Of a stretch of 64,000 nucleotides of DNA, positions 36,869 through 50,200 are shown in pieces. The stretch's first letter is position 1. Every line of letters starts with the position of its first letter. The translations under genes were made by a program, and so were the position numbers. Origin of the DNA: Proteromonas lacertae (taxonomy: Eukaryota; Sar; Bigyra; Opalinata; Proteromonadidae); contig NGBS01000606.1 of the NCBI GenBank assembly GCA_002245135.1, positions 43,396 through 107,395 of the forward strand, read 5' to 3'. The notes under the pieces are model-generated. The model saw only the letters and a program-made list of their open reading frames with translations. It made no database searches and was not told where the DNA came from.

Positions 36869-37008
36869 GCAACAAATAAAGAATAAATAATTAATTTTTT
36901 TTATATTATTATTATTATTATTTTCATGTTTTATGTATAATATATATATATATATAAGCACTTTTAGTCATGTAAACATATATAATTGAATTGTATAATA
37001 CATACAAT

Positions 37009-38613
<1,605 letters not shown>

Positions 38614-38713
38614 GAAAAATTATATTTGAAACGAATATATTTTTGGATATTGAAATTTTAAAAATTATTCATTTCTCAAAACACAAATCATATAAATCAA
38701 TTATATTTTAGGT

Positions 38714-40957
38714 TTAATTACTTGTTGCTTTTACATTTTCAAACTTACCTAATATAGTTTCCCAAGTAATGTGTTCATGGCATAAATCATATAAAATGGC
38801 TGCTAATTCGCTGAAATCTATATCAGCAGTCAATTTTGGAACTGGAATACGTACTTGTGTCATTGAATCTCTTTCTCTAAGAGTAATGAAATGTTTTGAT
38901 AATGTATCACAATCAACAGTAACAGCAAATGGTGTACCAATCTCATCCAATCTAGCATATTTCTTTCCAATACTCACGCTACTATCATCAATAACATTAG
39001 ACAACATTTTATGGTTCAAAAAGTGTGAAATTTCATCACAATATTTATCAATATCTTCTTCTTCTTCTTTCTTTACATTCTTCAATGGGATAATTCCACA
39101 TTTTGTTGGAGCCATACAAGGTTTGAATCTCAATACGTTTCTCTTTTCATCACCTTCTCTTACATAATATGCATGTTCCAAAATAGAGTATAATACTCTT
39201 CCAACACCAAAGGATGGTTCAATTACACCTGGCGAGAACTTCTTTTCATTTACAGTCTTTGTAACAGAGTCGAATTTTTTAATCATATTTTTAGTTAATG
39301 TATATTCTTTCCAAGTTGCTTCTCCTTTTTCTTCTAAGTCTTTCATGAATCTTTCTACTTCATCATGATGATTTTCACCTAATTCAATTATTGCTTCTTT
39401 TACTTTTCCTTGATCTTTCTTAAATGCTTTACCTATTGCTGCGTTATCAAAATCAGGTTTGTAAAAGGTTACTGGATATGGAGCACATGGTTGAGCAGCT
39501 TGTAAATCAATGTTTGTAGCTTCAGCATGATGCTAAATAATAATATAAACTAATTATAATACAGTCAAATCAAAACAAGCTCTATCAGCATGTCCAACAC
39601 ATTCAGTCCATCCATAACTTAACTGTATTTCAGCATCCCAACATTCTTTAGCATAATGTGCCATTTCAGTCTTCAAATGTTGACGGAATCTAAGTTTTGC
39701 ACTATCAATACCTATTTTCATCATAAACATATAAGTTCTTGACATGAAATAAGCTAATGTTTCATTACCAATAATTCCTTTTTCTACAGCTTCTTCAGGT
39801 AAAATTAAATTAAAGATAAACAAAAATAAAATAAAGTTCATAAATTATTAAAAAAAAAAGATATCAGTAACATTAATAATCTTTCCATCTCCCATCTGAT
39901 GATCAGCTGGGAATAAAGGTAATACAGTTGATTTAATCTTATAGAATTTCTTATGACTTTTATCTTCTGGATTAACAAAGTGTTCTATTTCAGCCATAGC
40001 AAATTCTCTCACTCTTAATAAACCAGCTCTTGGAGATATTTCATTTCTAAAACCAATACCAATTTGTGCAGCTGCAAATGGTATTTTCTTACCGTTATAA
40101 TCTAATAATCTTCTGAAATTGACAAATAAACCTTGAGCAGTTTCTGGTCTTAAAAAACCCTACAATAATAAATAAATATTATATTATATTAATATACTGG
40201 AAAATCACCTTGTGGACCAATTTGAGTTTGAAACATTAAATTAAATGGATATGGTTCTGTCAAGTCATTCTTTGTACCTGGTGCTTTTACTTCATATTTC
40301 TTCAACATTTCATCTAAATCTTTTGCTTCAAATGAACCAGCTTGTAATTGTATTTTGCTGTATTCTTTTCTTTGTTCTTCATTGGTAGTTGGTTGAGATA
40401 TTAATTCATCCATACGTGCTTCTAATAATTTATCAGCTCTGAAGCATTCACCTGTTTTTACATCTTTTACCATAAGATCTGAGAATTTCTCAACATGACC
40501 TGATGTTTTTAACACATTGAATGGGGTTAAATTGGTACATTCCATTTCTAACATGTTTTCTTCTAATACAAAGAATTGTCTCCACAATTGAATTAGATTA
40601 TGTTTTAAAGCACAACCTGTTGGACCAAAATCAAATAAACCAGCTACACCACCATAAATTTCAAATGATGGCACGATGAACATTCTACTTTTCATTAAGG
40701 CATCAAAAGAATCTTTATCAAATTTTGGATGTTTAGCTTCTTCTATTTTTATTGCCTCAGCTAATTTAGCCTTAAGATCCTTTAATTTTGTAATAGCTAA
40801 GCAATGTAAAAAATAATTCTATACCGTCTGTTAATTCAGTTCCATGTTTTCCGTCTTTTTTAAGCTGTCTAACATATTCACCTTGTTTTGTGATTTGACC
40901 TTGTAAGCTTTGTATATCTTCCATTGGATTTGAATTGATTGTTGTTTCTAAATTCAC
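38714..40957 (-). CDS. GARS1: Glycyl-tRNA synthetase, cytosolic/eukaryotic type
   Basis: A class II aminoacyl-tRNA synthetase charging tRNA-Gly. The N-terminal WHEP-type helix-turn-helix ([19 protein letters not shown], then [17 protein letters not shown]) is split by a 28-nt intron. Catalytic core: [20 protein letters not shown] (motif 1 region), [57 protein letters not shown] (motif 2), [20 protein letters not shown] and [20 protein letters not shown] (motif 3). The anticodon-binding domain ([20 protein letters not shown]) is complete. The four introns include a 66-nt AT-AC intron at 39799-39864. No frame errors. Starts 51 bp from the divergent RRS1 start. Confidence 0.95.
39799..39864 (-). 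other. U12-type AT-AC intron in GlyRS
   Basis: 66 nt with donor ATATCTTTTT, acceptor TTTTAC and a branch-like ATCTTTAAT whose adenosine lies about 11 nt before the acceptor, all close to the U12 consensus (ATATCCTT, TTCCTTRAY). Splicing gives [20 protein letters not shown], matching the family. No GT-AG pair gives the right frame. Confidence 0.8.
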
Positions 40958-41008
40958 AAAAATCGGAAATGCCTTAAATCAAGCTCTCAAGCCTATTTTT
41001 CTCATTTT

Positions 41009-41871
41009 ATGACAGAAGTTATTAGTGCAACTGATATAGCCCCTGAAAGTATATTCATTTTTATAATAATATGATCTAGTTTTCAATCCAACCTCTACAG
41101 TTTCAATTGACAAGGATGATGATTTACAATACGATTTAGGACATCTTTTAGTTTCAGATATACATCCACTTGATCCAGAAGTATAACATTAATTCGATAT
41201 TTTATATTAGAGGTGTAATAAAAAGAAGTTAGAAGAATATCTTTTACAAATAACAAAGAACAATACTCAGTTGATGTTCAATCATTTGTTTGATTTACCA
41301 AAACAAACAACAGAAAAAGGAGAGATGGTATTCATTTATTTTATATTATTAAAAATAGATTTCTTTACCAACACCTGTATTAAGATTACCACGTGAAAAA
41401 CACATACCCAAAATCAAGCCAAAGACAAAATGGGAGAGTTTTGCTGATACCAAAGGTATTAAAAACCATAAACGTTCCAGAATGGTATATGATGAAATCA
41501 ATGAAGAATGGAGACCTAGATATGGTTATAAAAGAGTACAAACAGCAGAAGATGATTGGGTACTTGAGCATAAGGGTGATGGTAGTGATGATCATGTTAA
41601 TTTGTTCGATAAACGAAGAATGGAGAAGAAGGAAAGAATAATAAAGAATCAATTACAACATATTAAGAATATTGAAAGAGCCAAAGGAAAAGAGAAGAAA
41701 GAATTGATTCCGAGTGGTATTCCTCAGACAATACATGAAACTAAACATGGTTTAATGAGAGGAAGAAAGGGAACTAAAGTGGCAATTGATCAAGTTACAA
41801 AATCTACTGCTTCAATGGGTAAGTTTAATCCTGGACAAAAGAAAAAGAAATTTCCATCTAAAAAGAAGTAA
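41009..41871 (+). CDS. RRS1: Ribosome biogenesis regulator RRS1
   Basis: A 60S assembly factor that, with RPF2, brings the 5S RNP into the pre-ribosome. MTEVISATDIAPE, intron, then LQYDLGHLLVSDIHPLDP (the family's DLGNLLVSDPNP), NTQLMFNHLFDLP, LPTPVLRLPREKHIPK, PKTKWESFADTKGIKNHKRS, MVYDEINEEWRPRYGYKR and a Lys-rich nucleolar-type tail ending KKKKFPSKKK. Three introns of about 30 nt. Divergent from GlyRS across 51 bp, a pairing that would suit co-regulation of two translation-related genes. Confidence 0.93.
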
Positions 41872-42317
41872 TTTTTTAATGTAATTAGAAATATAATGAA
41901 ATAAAAAAGAATATATAGAACAATTTTGGTTTTAATAATTCGTTTATTGTTAACTATTGATTTCTGGAATTGAATATCATAATATGATTAAAATATAATA
42001 TTTTTGGTGATTATACAAGAGTGTTTTAATTCTTCAAAATTAATTATTCACCAAATTATTGTAGATATAGGTATATCAAGATCATCTGCTTATTCTTCAT
42101 GTTATCATTATTTTAATTCCTTACAATTAATACGTTTTTACTACTTTTGTGTTTCAATCAAACCACATCAAGCATTTGTAACTCCTTTTTGTTTCTTTCT
42201 TTTTTTATGATATATAGCTATTTAATTATAAATTAAATAATAGACTAACAATAATTAAATATTTAGATACCTTTATCAATAATGGTATATACATATATTT
42301 ATAATTTGTAGTCATCT
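41872..42317. other. Intergenic region, nothing recognised
   Basis: About 446 AT-rich bases between RRS1 and the EF-hand/MAP3K gene. One 68-codon open frame (42004-42210) lacks any recognisable feature. Confidence 0.5.
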
Positions 42318-45300
42318 ATGCTAAGCTTTCTGTTTGGGCGAAAGAAAAAAGATGATGATAAAGAAGCCCCAACTGCGGTTGCAAGTCTACCTGAAGACGA
42401 AGATAATAGAATAAAAACCCTTTTTGATAAATATGCAAAAGGAGCGAAAGGTAAGCTTAGGCGTGATGATTTTCGAGAAATGTTAAAAGAAGTGGGAGAA
42501 ATAAGCAAAGAAGAATCGCAACAACTGTTTGAAGTGTTAGATATTAACGATAATGGTGAGGTAGATTTTAATGAATTTATTTATTGGTGGACTAACCCTG
42601 AATTAGACAAGAAAAAGGACTCTTCTATATTTAGACTATCTATACAAAAGAGAAACAAACTCAGTGAAAAATACAATATTTTTTTCGGCTTTTCTTATGC
42701 TGAATGGCGAAGCGCTGATAAATTGGTATTGGCAGAATCTTCTAAATGGACTCCCACTCAAGTTTGTTTATTTATTGCAACACATGAAGATTTAAAAGTA
42801 GTAAGATCGTATATGACTCAATCTGATTTTGCTCAAGTGGATGGAGAGACATTCTTTGGATTGGATGAAGATGATTTATTGAATTTAGGAGTGAAGAAAA
42901 TGCATATTAAGAAGTTTCAAAGGGTTATTCAAGAATTAGCATCGTATATATATATCTCCACATATTTTTCATTATTTTTAATCTTATATTTTAGTCGAAC
43001 TCAAAGAGTACATACTCGACGTGTATTAATGCCAGGTCCTCCAAAATCAAGATTACCACTCAAATCATCAGGCTTGAAATATCGTAAAGGTGATTGTATA
43101 GGTTCAGGTTCATTTGGTTCAGTCTATATTGGCTTAGAAGAAGTATCTGGTTCAATGATTGCTATTAAAGAGATCAGATATTCACATACAGATGAAGCTC
43201 ATATTCAACAACTATGTAAAGAGATTGAACTTATGAAAACATTGGATCATATTAATATAGTGAGGTATTTAGGTACACAAATGAAGAGTGATCGATTATG
43301 TATTATAACAGAATGGGTTCCAGGTGGTTCATTAAGTAATATTTTAGATAAATTTGGTATATTAAGAGAAGACACAATAGCTGGATATTCATTACAAATA
43401 TTGAGTGGTTTAGATTATTTACATAATAATGATGTTGTACATATGGATATTAAATGTGCTAATATCTTGGTAGATGATAGAGGTACTATTAAACTAGCTG
43501 ATTTTGGAGCTGCAAAGAGATTATCACTCAATGGAATGGAAGTAAGTAAGAAATTACATGGCACTCCGTATTATATGGCTCCTGAGATTGTAATGCAAAA
43601 ACCATATGATAAGAAGGCTGATATATGGAGTATGGGTTGTACTGTATTAGAAATGGCAACAGCTATGCCACCATGGAAAGGAGAAGGAATAACAGATTTC
43701 ATTAAATTATGTAAAGTAATGACTGATAAGAAAACACCTAAAATACCTGAAAAAATACATCCATCTTTGAAACTATTTCTACAACAATGTTTTGTATTTG
43801 ATCCTGATAAAAGGCCATCTGCTTGTGATTTATTAAATGCAGAATTTGTGAATAAAACTTGGGATGATGTAGATGAATTTTCACCAATGTTTGATGATAC
43901 ATCTTCTAATGATCATAGAAGATCAACTAATGCGGATATTGTGAGTTATTTAAAGATCAATGCTCAAGATATTTTTGGTAAAACAAGAGATAGTTTATTA
44001 CCAGAGAAAAGTAGAACTGGTAAGAGTAAGAATATATCAAGAATAGCGAGGAGTTTTCAAACTATTGGTGAGGAAGATAAAACTGTAATTAGTAAAAAAG
44101 AAGAAGAGGATATTATTAATAATAGTAACAATCCGTTTGCTGGTGAGAGTAATTTAGGAACAGATGCAAATGAAATTGCCAATAATCCATTCGCTGGAGA
44201 AAGTAATTTAGATTCAAATCCACTTGATAGTATTTATATTATTGTATTTTTATTTATTAAATAGTGTTGAATAATGATTCTAATAATCCATTTGCTGGTG
44301 AAGCTAATCTAGGAACAGATGCTGCATTGAGTATCATATATATATAATATTATATATATAGTGATTGATCAAGGATCAGCAAATCCATTTTCTACACATA
44401 CTTCATCTAATGAAATAAAAACTGATTTAACAACATATGAAAAAGTATTATATCAATCAGATCCAGATTTTCAACAACAACAACAATTTATACCACAAAC
44501 AGAATTAATCAAACAACTTCAAAAACAACAACAACAACAACAACAAAGTAATATACAAAAATCTTCCTCAGATTCTCCTGTAGTAAATCCAATTAAATAT
44601 CAACAAATTAACACAAGTAATGATATATTACCTCCATTAAAGAAATCACCAGATTCATATGGAAATACTCCAAAATCATCGAATAATTCATCACAACATG
44701 ATTCTATATCAAGCCAATGTAAAATGATGCCAGTGGTTAAACTAGCAAGAGGAAGTATTGGTTCACAAGGTAATCCAATCACTGAAGGAACTGTATTTAG
44801 ATTTAGTCCATCCACAGAGACAAGAAGATTACCCAATTCAGATTCATCATCCAATATATCAGAACCGCCAAGTGTAAAGAATCAATCATTTTCAAGCCCA
44901 ATTCTAGAGACAGTTCCGTTGATAATTCGAAGAAGACAACAGTTAGAGCCAATGCAAGGTGGGAATTCACCAATACCATTACAATCACAAGATTCTACAC
45001 CAAATCCAATAGAAATACCAGTGGATGGCAAACCAAATTCACAATTACCTCCATTATTAAACCACAGAAGTAGCGGAATAGAACCAATATCACCAACAGG
45101 AAGTCAAGGCAATCCACGTAGTAGAAGGCCATCAAGAGGAAGTATAGGTTCACAAGTACCATTAACACCAACACCTGGTTTATATGCCATTCATCTTACA
45201 CAAATCGATCCATCTCCAATTATGACTAATAATAATAATAATAATACTAATAGTAATGTTGGAATACCAATGGGTAGAGGAAGTCTTAGAAGTTGTCATC

Positions 45301-45719
45301 CAATAGATGGAGATAATGATCCTTATTCACAAGTTATGCAGTATGTTTATGTTAATGAAAATGGAGAGGTTTTACCTGTTGAACCTGTAGCTACAATTCC
45401 TGAAGAAGCTTCTTTTCGAACAAATCCACCAACACCATCACAACAACAACTTCTACAGCAACAGCAGCAGCAACAACAACAACAACAACAGGCACAACAA
45501 CAACAATCATTTTTTGGTAGTAATGTTGTTAGAAAGTCTCCTGTTTCTGTCAGAGCTCAAACCCCAGTTTGTAAAAGATTAACTCCACTAACACCATGTT
45601 CTCACTCTAGTTCTTCATTTTCTAATCTTGATAGACCAATAGTTAAACCTAGACAATCCATTAATGTAGTTACTAGAAAAGCGTTAAATTATGTTGCTTC
45701 TGAAGCAGAATCTTCTTAA
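42318..45719 (+). CDS. EF-hand / SAM-like / MAP3K-type kinase with NPFAG repeats
   Basis: MLSFLFGRKKKDDDKE opens a protein of about 1,080 residues. Residues about 30-105 form an EF-hand pair; the second loop DINDNGEVDFNEF is canonical. Residues about 135-205 are SAM-like (WTPTQVCLFIATHE .. GLDEDDLLNLGVKK). A 51-nt intron (42944-42994) precedes the kinase: GSGSFGSVYIGLEEVSG, IAIKEI, VVHMDIKCANILVDD, LADFGAAKRL, GTPYYMAPEIV, ADIWSMGCTVLEMATAMPPW. The pattern is STE11/MEKK-like, but HRD is HMD, so the activation-loop-sensing Arg is missing. Three NPFAGE(S/A)NL repeats follow around introns 44230-44264 and 44331-44361; NPF binds EH domains. The remainder is a Q/S/P-rich tail. This suggests a calcium-gated MAP3K near endocytic sites (inference). 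Confidence 0.88.
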
Positions 45720-45870
45720 AAGTATAGAAATCAATGTAAAGAGTAGTTATATTTATTTGTATATCAATCTGTTGTTTGTTAAAATTCAAAATTATCAAAA
45801 TAGAATTGAACAAACCATAATCAAATCTGTCATAGTTAAAAATCTATTTTTCTAATTATAGAATCATAAT

Positions 45871-46880
45871 ATGCTGATATTTTATTTATTAATATTATTG
45901 TTTCTCATTGACTTATCACTTGCAGATTATATTTATTCATATAGCCAAGATCTATTCAATGATACAAAGCCTTTAGGAAACAAACCTCCAGAATATCATA
46001 ATATAATAAGGCACACATCACAATACATCATTATATAGATAGTAACCCTAATGCAGCAATAAATCCTTTAGTTATATCGGTATCAATGGGATATGATATT
46101 TCTGAATTAAGTAAGTTTATATTAAGTCTGAGAAGGTATTATAATGGTTCAGTGTTATTATTTGTGTTAAAAACTGATGATTACTTGTTTTATGAATGTT
46201 TAAGAAAAGCTAAAATAGATATTGTTAATATTACATTTGAATGGCCATTTTATAGTGATGAAAATAATAACAAATATCCAATAGATGAATCTGTGTTACA
46301 AAAGATTCCAATATGGCATTATACTTATTCAGTAGCAAATTTTAGATTGTTTTTTATAAGAGTTTGGCTTGATAAATATGGTGATAAATACAGTCATATA
46401 TTTATGGGAGATGCAAGAGATGCAATATTTCAAGGAGATCCATTTAAATGGAATATAGGAGAAGATGGATTGTATTTAACAGAAAATGTAAGAGGATATT
46501 TATTGAAAGATAATAAATGGAATGCAAATCATTTATTCAAATATAAATATGGTTATAAACTATTAGATAATCCAATAATCTGTGGAGGTGCAGTATATGG
46601 TAGTTATAAACAAATTAAATGGTGGTATGAAATTGTAACAGATTTTATGTTGAAACAATATATTGATGTTGCAGAACAACTAACATGGAATTATATTTTA
46701 TATAATCAATTAAGTCAAGATGAAATAAACAATCATAAAATATATATTTTAGCAAATGAATATGGTCCAACAAGACATTTAGCAGTGGATTCAAAAATAG
46801 ATGTTGAAAGAAGTAAAGCCAAATCTGATCAATATATTTATAATAGAGATAATACACTATCATACTTCATTCACCAATAA
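45871..46880 (+). CDS. Secretory-pathway glycosyltransferase, C-terminus cut by an in-frame TAA
   Basis: Starts MLIFYLLILLFLIDLSLADY, a clear signal peptide. The body, from INPLVISVSMGYDISELSKF through SHIFMGDARDAIFQGDPFKW to CGGAVYGSYKQIKWWYE and EQLTWNYILYNQL, is a GT-A-like glycosyltransferase: GDARDAIFQGDPF holds the DxD-like metal/sugar-nucleotide site. Two lesions. Near 46003 a -1 (or +2) change in an AT-rich run joins EYHNI to KAHITIHHYIDSNP. The stop TAA at 46878-46880 then replaces the Tyr of the HQYDR motif: reading on gives CAC CAA TAA GAC AGG AAT, that is HQ-stop-DR, then MPLYNYLKC. Only a few C-terminal residues are lost. Donor and acceptor are unknown. Confidence 0.75.
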
Positions 46881-47268
46881 GACAGGAATATGCCATTATA
46901 TAACTATTTGAAGTGCATTGTGTTAAGATTTACTCTAGTAATGTATTTACAACATCAATACAGGAAATTTGTGTGTATTTAATCCAATATTAGGAATTTC
47001 AAAAGTATGGCTTGAAAAGCTTGTTCAAAATAAATCCGTTTCTCATTTATTGAAACGATTAAATTTACAAAAAAAAGTTGGTGATTAGCATATATTTGTG
47101 GAATATTTATTAACAAACAAATTTATGAAAGAATATCCACACATATATTTGTAAATATTTGTGAAACGATTAATACTGTAAAAAAAGTAATTACAATGTA
47201 ATTACAATCCCGCTTTTTTAGTATATTTAAAACCTTATTTAATTTATTATGAAAAGAATTGAGGTATT
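46881..47268. other. Intergenic region with repeat-like structure
   Basis: Holds related direct repeats GAAACGATTAA at about 47053 and 47163, each followed by an A-rich run. They flank an imperfect inverted repeat (ATATTTGTGGAATATT at about 47092 and the near-complement of GAATATCCACACATATAT at about 47130). Next to it is an 11-bp tandem duplication, GTAATTACAAT twice, at about 47187-47208. It could be a small MITE-like insertion or promoter elements of the giant gene. Confidence 0.45.
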
Positions 47269-50200
47269 ATGATCTCTACTGTATATATATCTTCCCCAAA
47301 AAATAAACACAATCCATTCAATGTAGATCTATCATGTAGCTGTAGTACTTTCATTCAAAATGTAAAAGTATTAAAATATCTATTTTACAGTATATTAGAA
47401 ATATTTCGATTTATCAGAATACAACATAAAATTATTAAACCATTCATATAAGCCTATTCCCAAAGATGATCAGCCCCTCTCTACATATGTATCAAACAAT
47501 GAAATTATCCATGTTGAATTTCAATCGACATTGTCTCCAACACAGCAAAATCAACCACTACTATCTACTCAATCTAAAAATCAAAAGCAACAGAAGGATA
47601 ATAAGTATATAAAATATGCTCATAAAGCTCAGAATCCTGTTTATATTCCTTTTAATAACCAACAACCTCCTGCTGCACCTTTTCAAAATTATGCTAATGT
47701 AATTCCTTCTCTTCCTCCCTCAATATCTGTACATCTTCCAACTTACACAAATCCACCTTCTGCTCCTTTAACAAACAGTCCTCATCGACCAAATGTTTAT
47801 ACATTTTCACATCAATCTTCAGATGAACATAAGAAAGTAGTTAGAAGAAGAGCTATGAATCCTGATTCAGATTCTGATAGTTCATATTGCTCAGATTCTG
47901 ATAATGAAGAAAAACTTGAAATAGAATATAAATTTGACAAGATACTAAATATAAAAACAGATTTTACCATTGAAGATGTAATTCATTATCATCCATTTGT
48001 GAATTGTTCTATTTTGATTCAATATAATGATACTAAAGAAATTGATTGTATTTCATTGGATAATTTATACATTAAGAATAATGAAGGAAAAGTATATCCA
48101 TCTTTACCATCATCATTTATTTGTGGATTAGATTATGTAGTAAATGGATTCTAAAATTAGGTTTTCAATATAGACAAGAAAATAAAAGCAACAATTTCAC
48201 ATTACCGTTATTAGAAACAAGAAGTGATAATAACATTATTCCTGAAAAGATATATTTCCATCAAATATGTGAATGTAAAGAAAAATCCTATCGTTTTCCA
48301 TTATTAAGAAATAAATCTGTTACTTGTCATACTGATATAATGATTATTCATTCTTCAGATGAATCATTGGAAGTAATTGATGAAGAAGCAGGAAAGAAAA
48401 TAATCTGTAAACCATATAGAGATGTAACAACTATAAATAAAAGATCTCAAGCTGTTTTAACTGAAAATGCATTAAAAAGAATGAAAATCATAGAAGATGG
48501 AATAGAAAAGAATATTCCATTATTAGTTGAAGGTAAAACTTCAAGTGCCAAAACATTCACAGTTGAACAAGTGTGTATGAATGGTCAAATTCCATTAATT
48601 CGATATAATTTCAGTCCATCATCAATAATTGATGAATTGATAGGAAATGTGATAATAAAAACAATAGATGGTAAATCAACTCCAATATTCCAATTAGGTC
48701 CATTTTCTGAAGCTTTTATTGAAGGAAAAGTGATATTATTGGATGAATTGTCATTAGCAAATACTGAAGTAGTTCAAGCAATAATGAACGTTTTAGATTC
48801 TCATGAATTATATGTTGATTCAATAGGAAGTGGTTATACAAAATATGATATGAATCCTAGTTTCAGAATAATAGCAACACAAAATCCAGCTGGTTCAATA
48901 TATAAAAGAACCAAAATTGATGAAACAATGATGTCTAGATTCAGATATATTGATTCAAGATTCTTTCCAGAAATAAAAAGTGAAGAATTAAACAAGATAT
49001 TAGAATCAATTGGAAAAATCTCAAAAAATAATGTGAATGACATTTTAAATACTCATCAAAATGCATTAGCCAATCATCCAGATAGAGTTTATACATTGAG
49101 AGATTGTATTAGAGCAAATACTCTAATAACATCAGCTAAATGTTCTTCAAAAATAGCTGCAGAGATTGTTTATGGCGATATATTACCAACAAATAAACTG
49201 AATTTATCTAAACCACTTGAAATTAGTAAATCTACTTTATTTCCATTGAATGAAACTATTTGGAATAATCTTTGTCAATACATAAAAGCAATATTTAAAT
49301 CAGGTTGTCATATTTTATTATGTAGTGAGAATGAATTTACAGCTAGAAAGTATGTATTATCATATCTCCAATCTACTCAAAAGAACAAAAAGCCAAATAT
49401 TATAAGATGTACAAGTGGAACAACAACTGAGAATTTAGTTGGAATGTTTCAATTAGAAGGAAATAATAATAATGAAGAAAGTGGAAATGATATTAAAATA
49501 GCCCCAAAATGGCATGATTCTCCTTTAGTAAAAAGTATAATCAATGGAGAAACTTGTTTTCTTCAATCCTTAGATAATATGAAATCTAATTCAATCGAAA
49601 GATTGAATTCTTTATTAGAAATAATACCAAATGATGGATGTAAACAGAAAGTGAGATTTGATGAAAGAATTGAAGAACCAGAAATTGATATTCATCCAAA
49701 ATTCAGAATAATTGCAAGTGTTTCAAAAAATGGTTTAATGAAATTTTCTCCTGCTTTGATTAATAGATTTATATTAGTTACTTTACCAGATGAAAAAATA
49801 GAAAATGCATTTGAAGAAAGTTATAAAAATAAAAAAGAGATGATAAATACTTTCTGTGAATCATTCTTCAAAGAAGAAACAAAGAAACATATAAATGAAT
49901 TAACAAAATATTATGAAAAACATTCAAAATATTTAGAATGCTATGAAGGATTATTTGAAGGAATTGAAGAAAGAAGAGAGTTATTAAGTGAAATATTAAT
50001 ATCATTAATCACACACAGATCAATAGCTTTATTTGGACATAAAGAAAGTGGGAAAAGTTATTTAATAGAACAACTATTGAATGGAAGTTATAATCCAATA
50101 AAATCTCTAGCATTATATATCTCTCCAGAAACTGAAATTGATCAATTGTTAGGATTTTTCACAGATGATAGAGAATTTCATCGAGGTGTAGTTATATCTG

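Noticed and set aside
46878-46880. TAA as a sense codon (alternative genetic code)
   Set aside because: All three stops end well-conserved proteins elsewhere in the window (for example TAA in BBS9 and MOZART1, TAG in SF3B5 and archease, TGA in the CaMKK-like kinase) at normal family lengths.
47362-47398. Frame break at the start of the giant gene as an indel
   Set aside because: A 37-nt intron (GTAAAA..TATTAG) joins IQN to KYFDLSEYNIK in phase.
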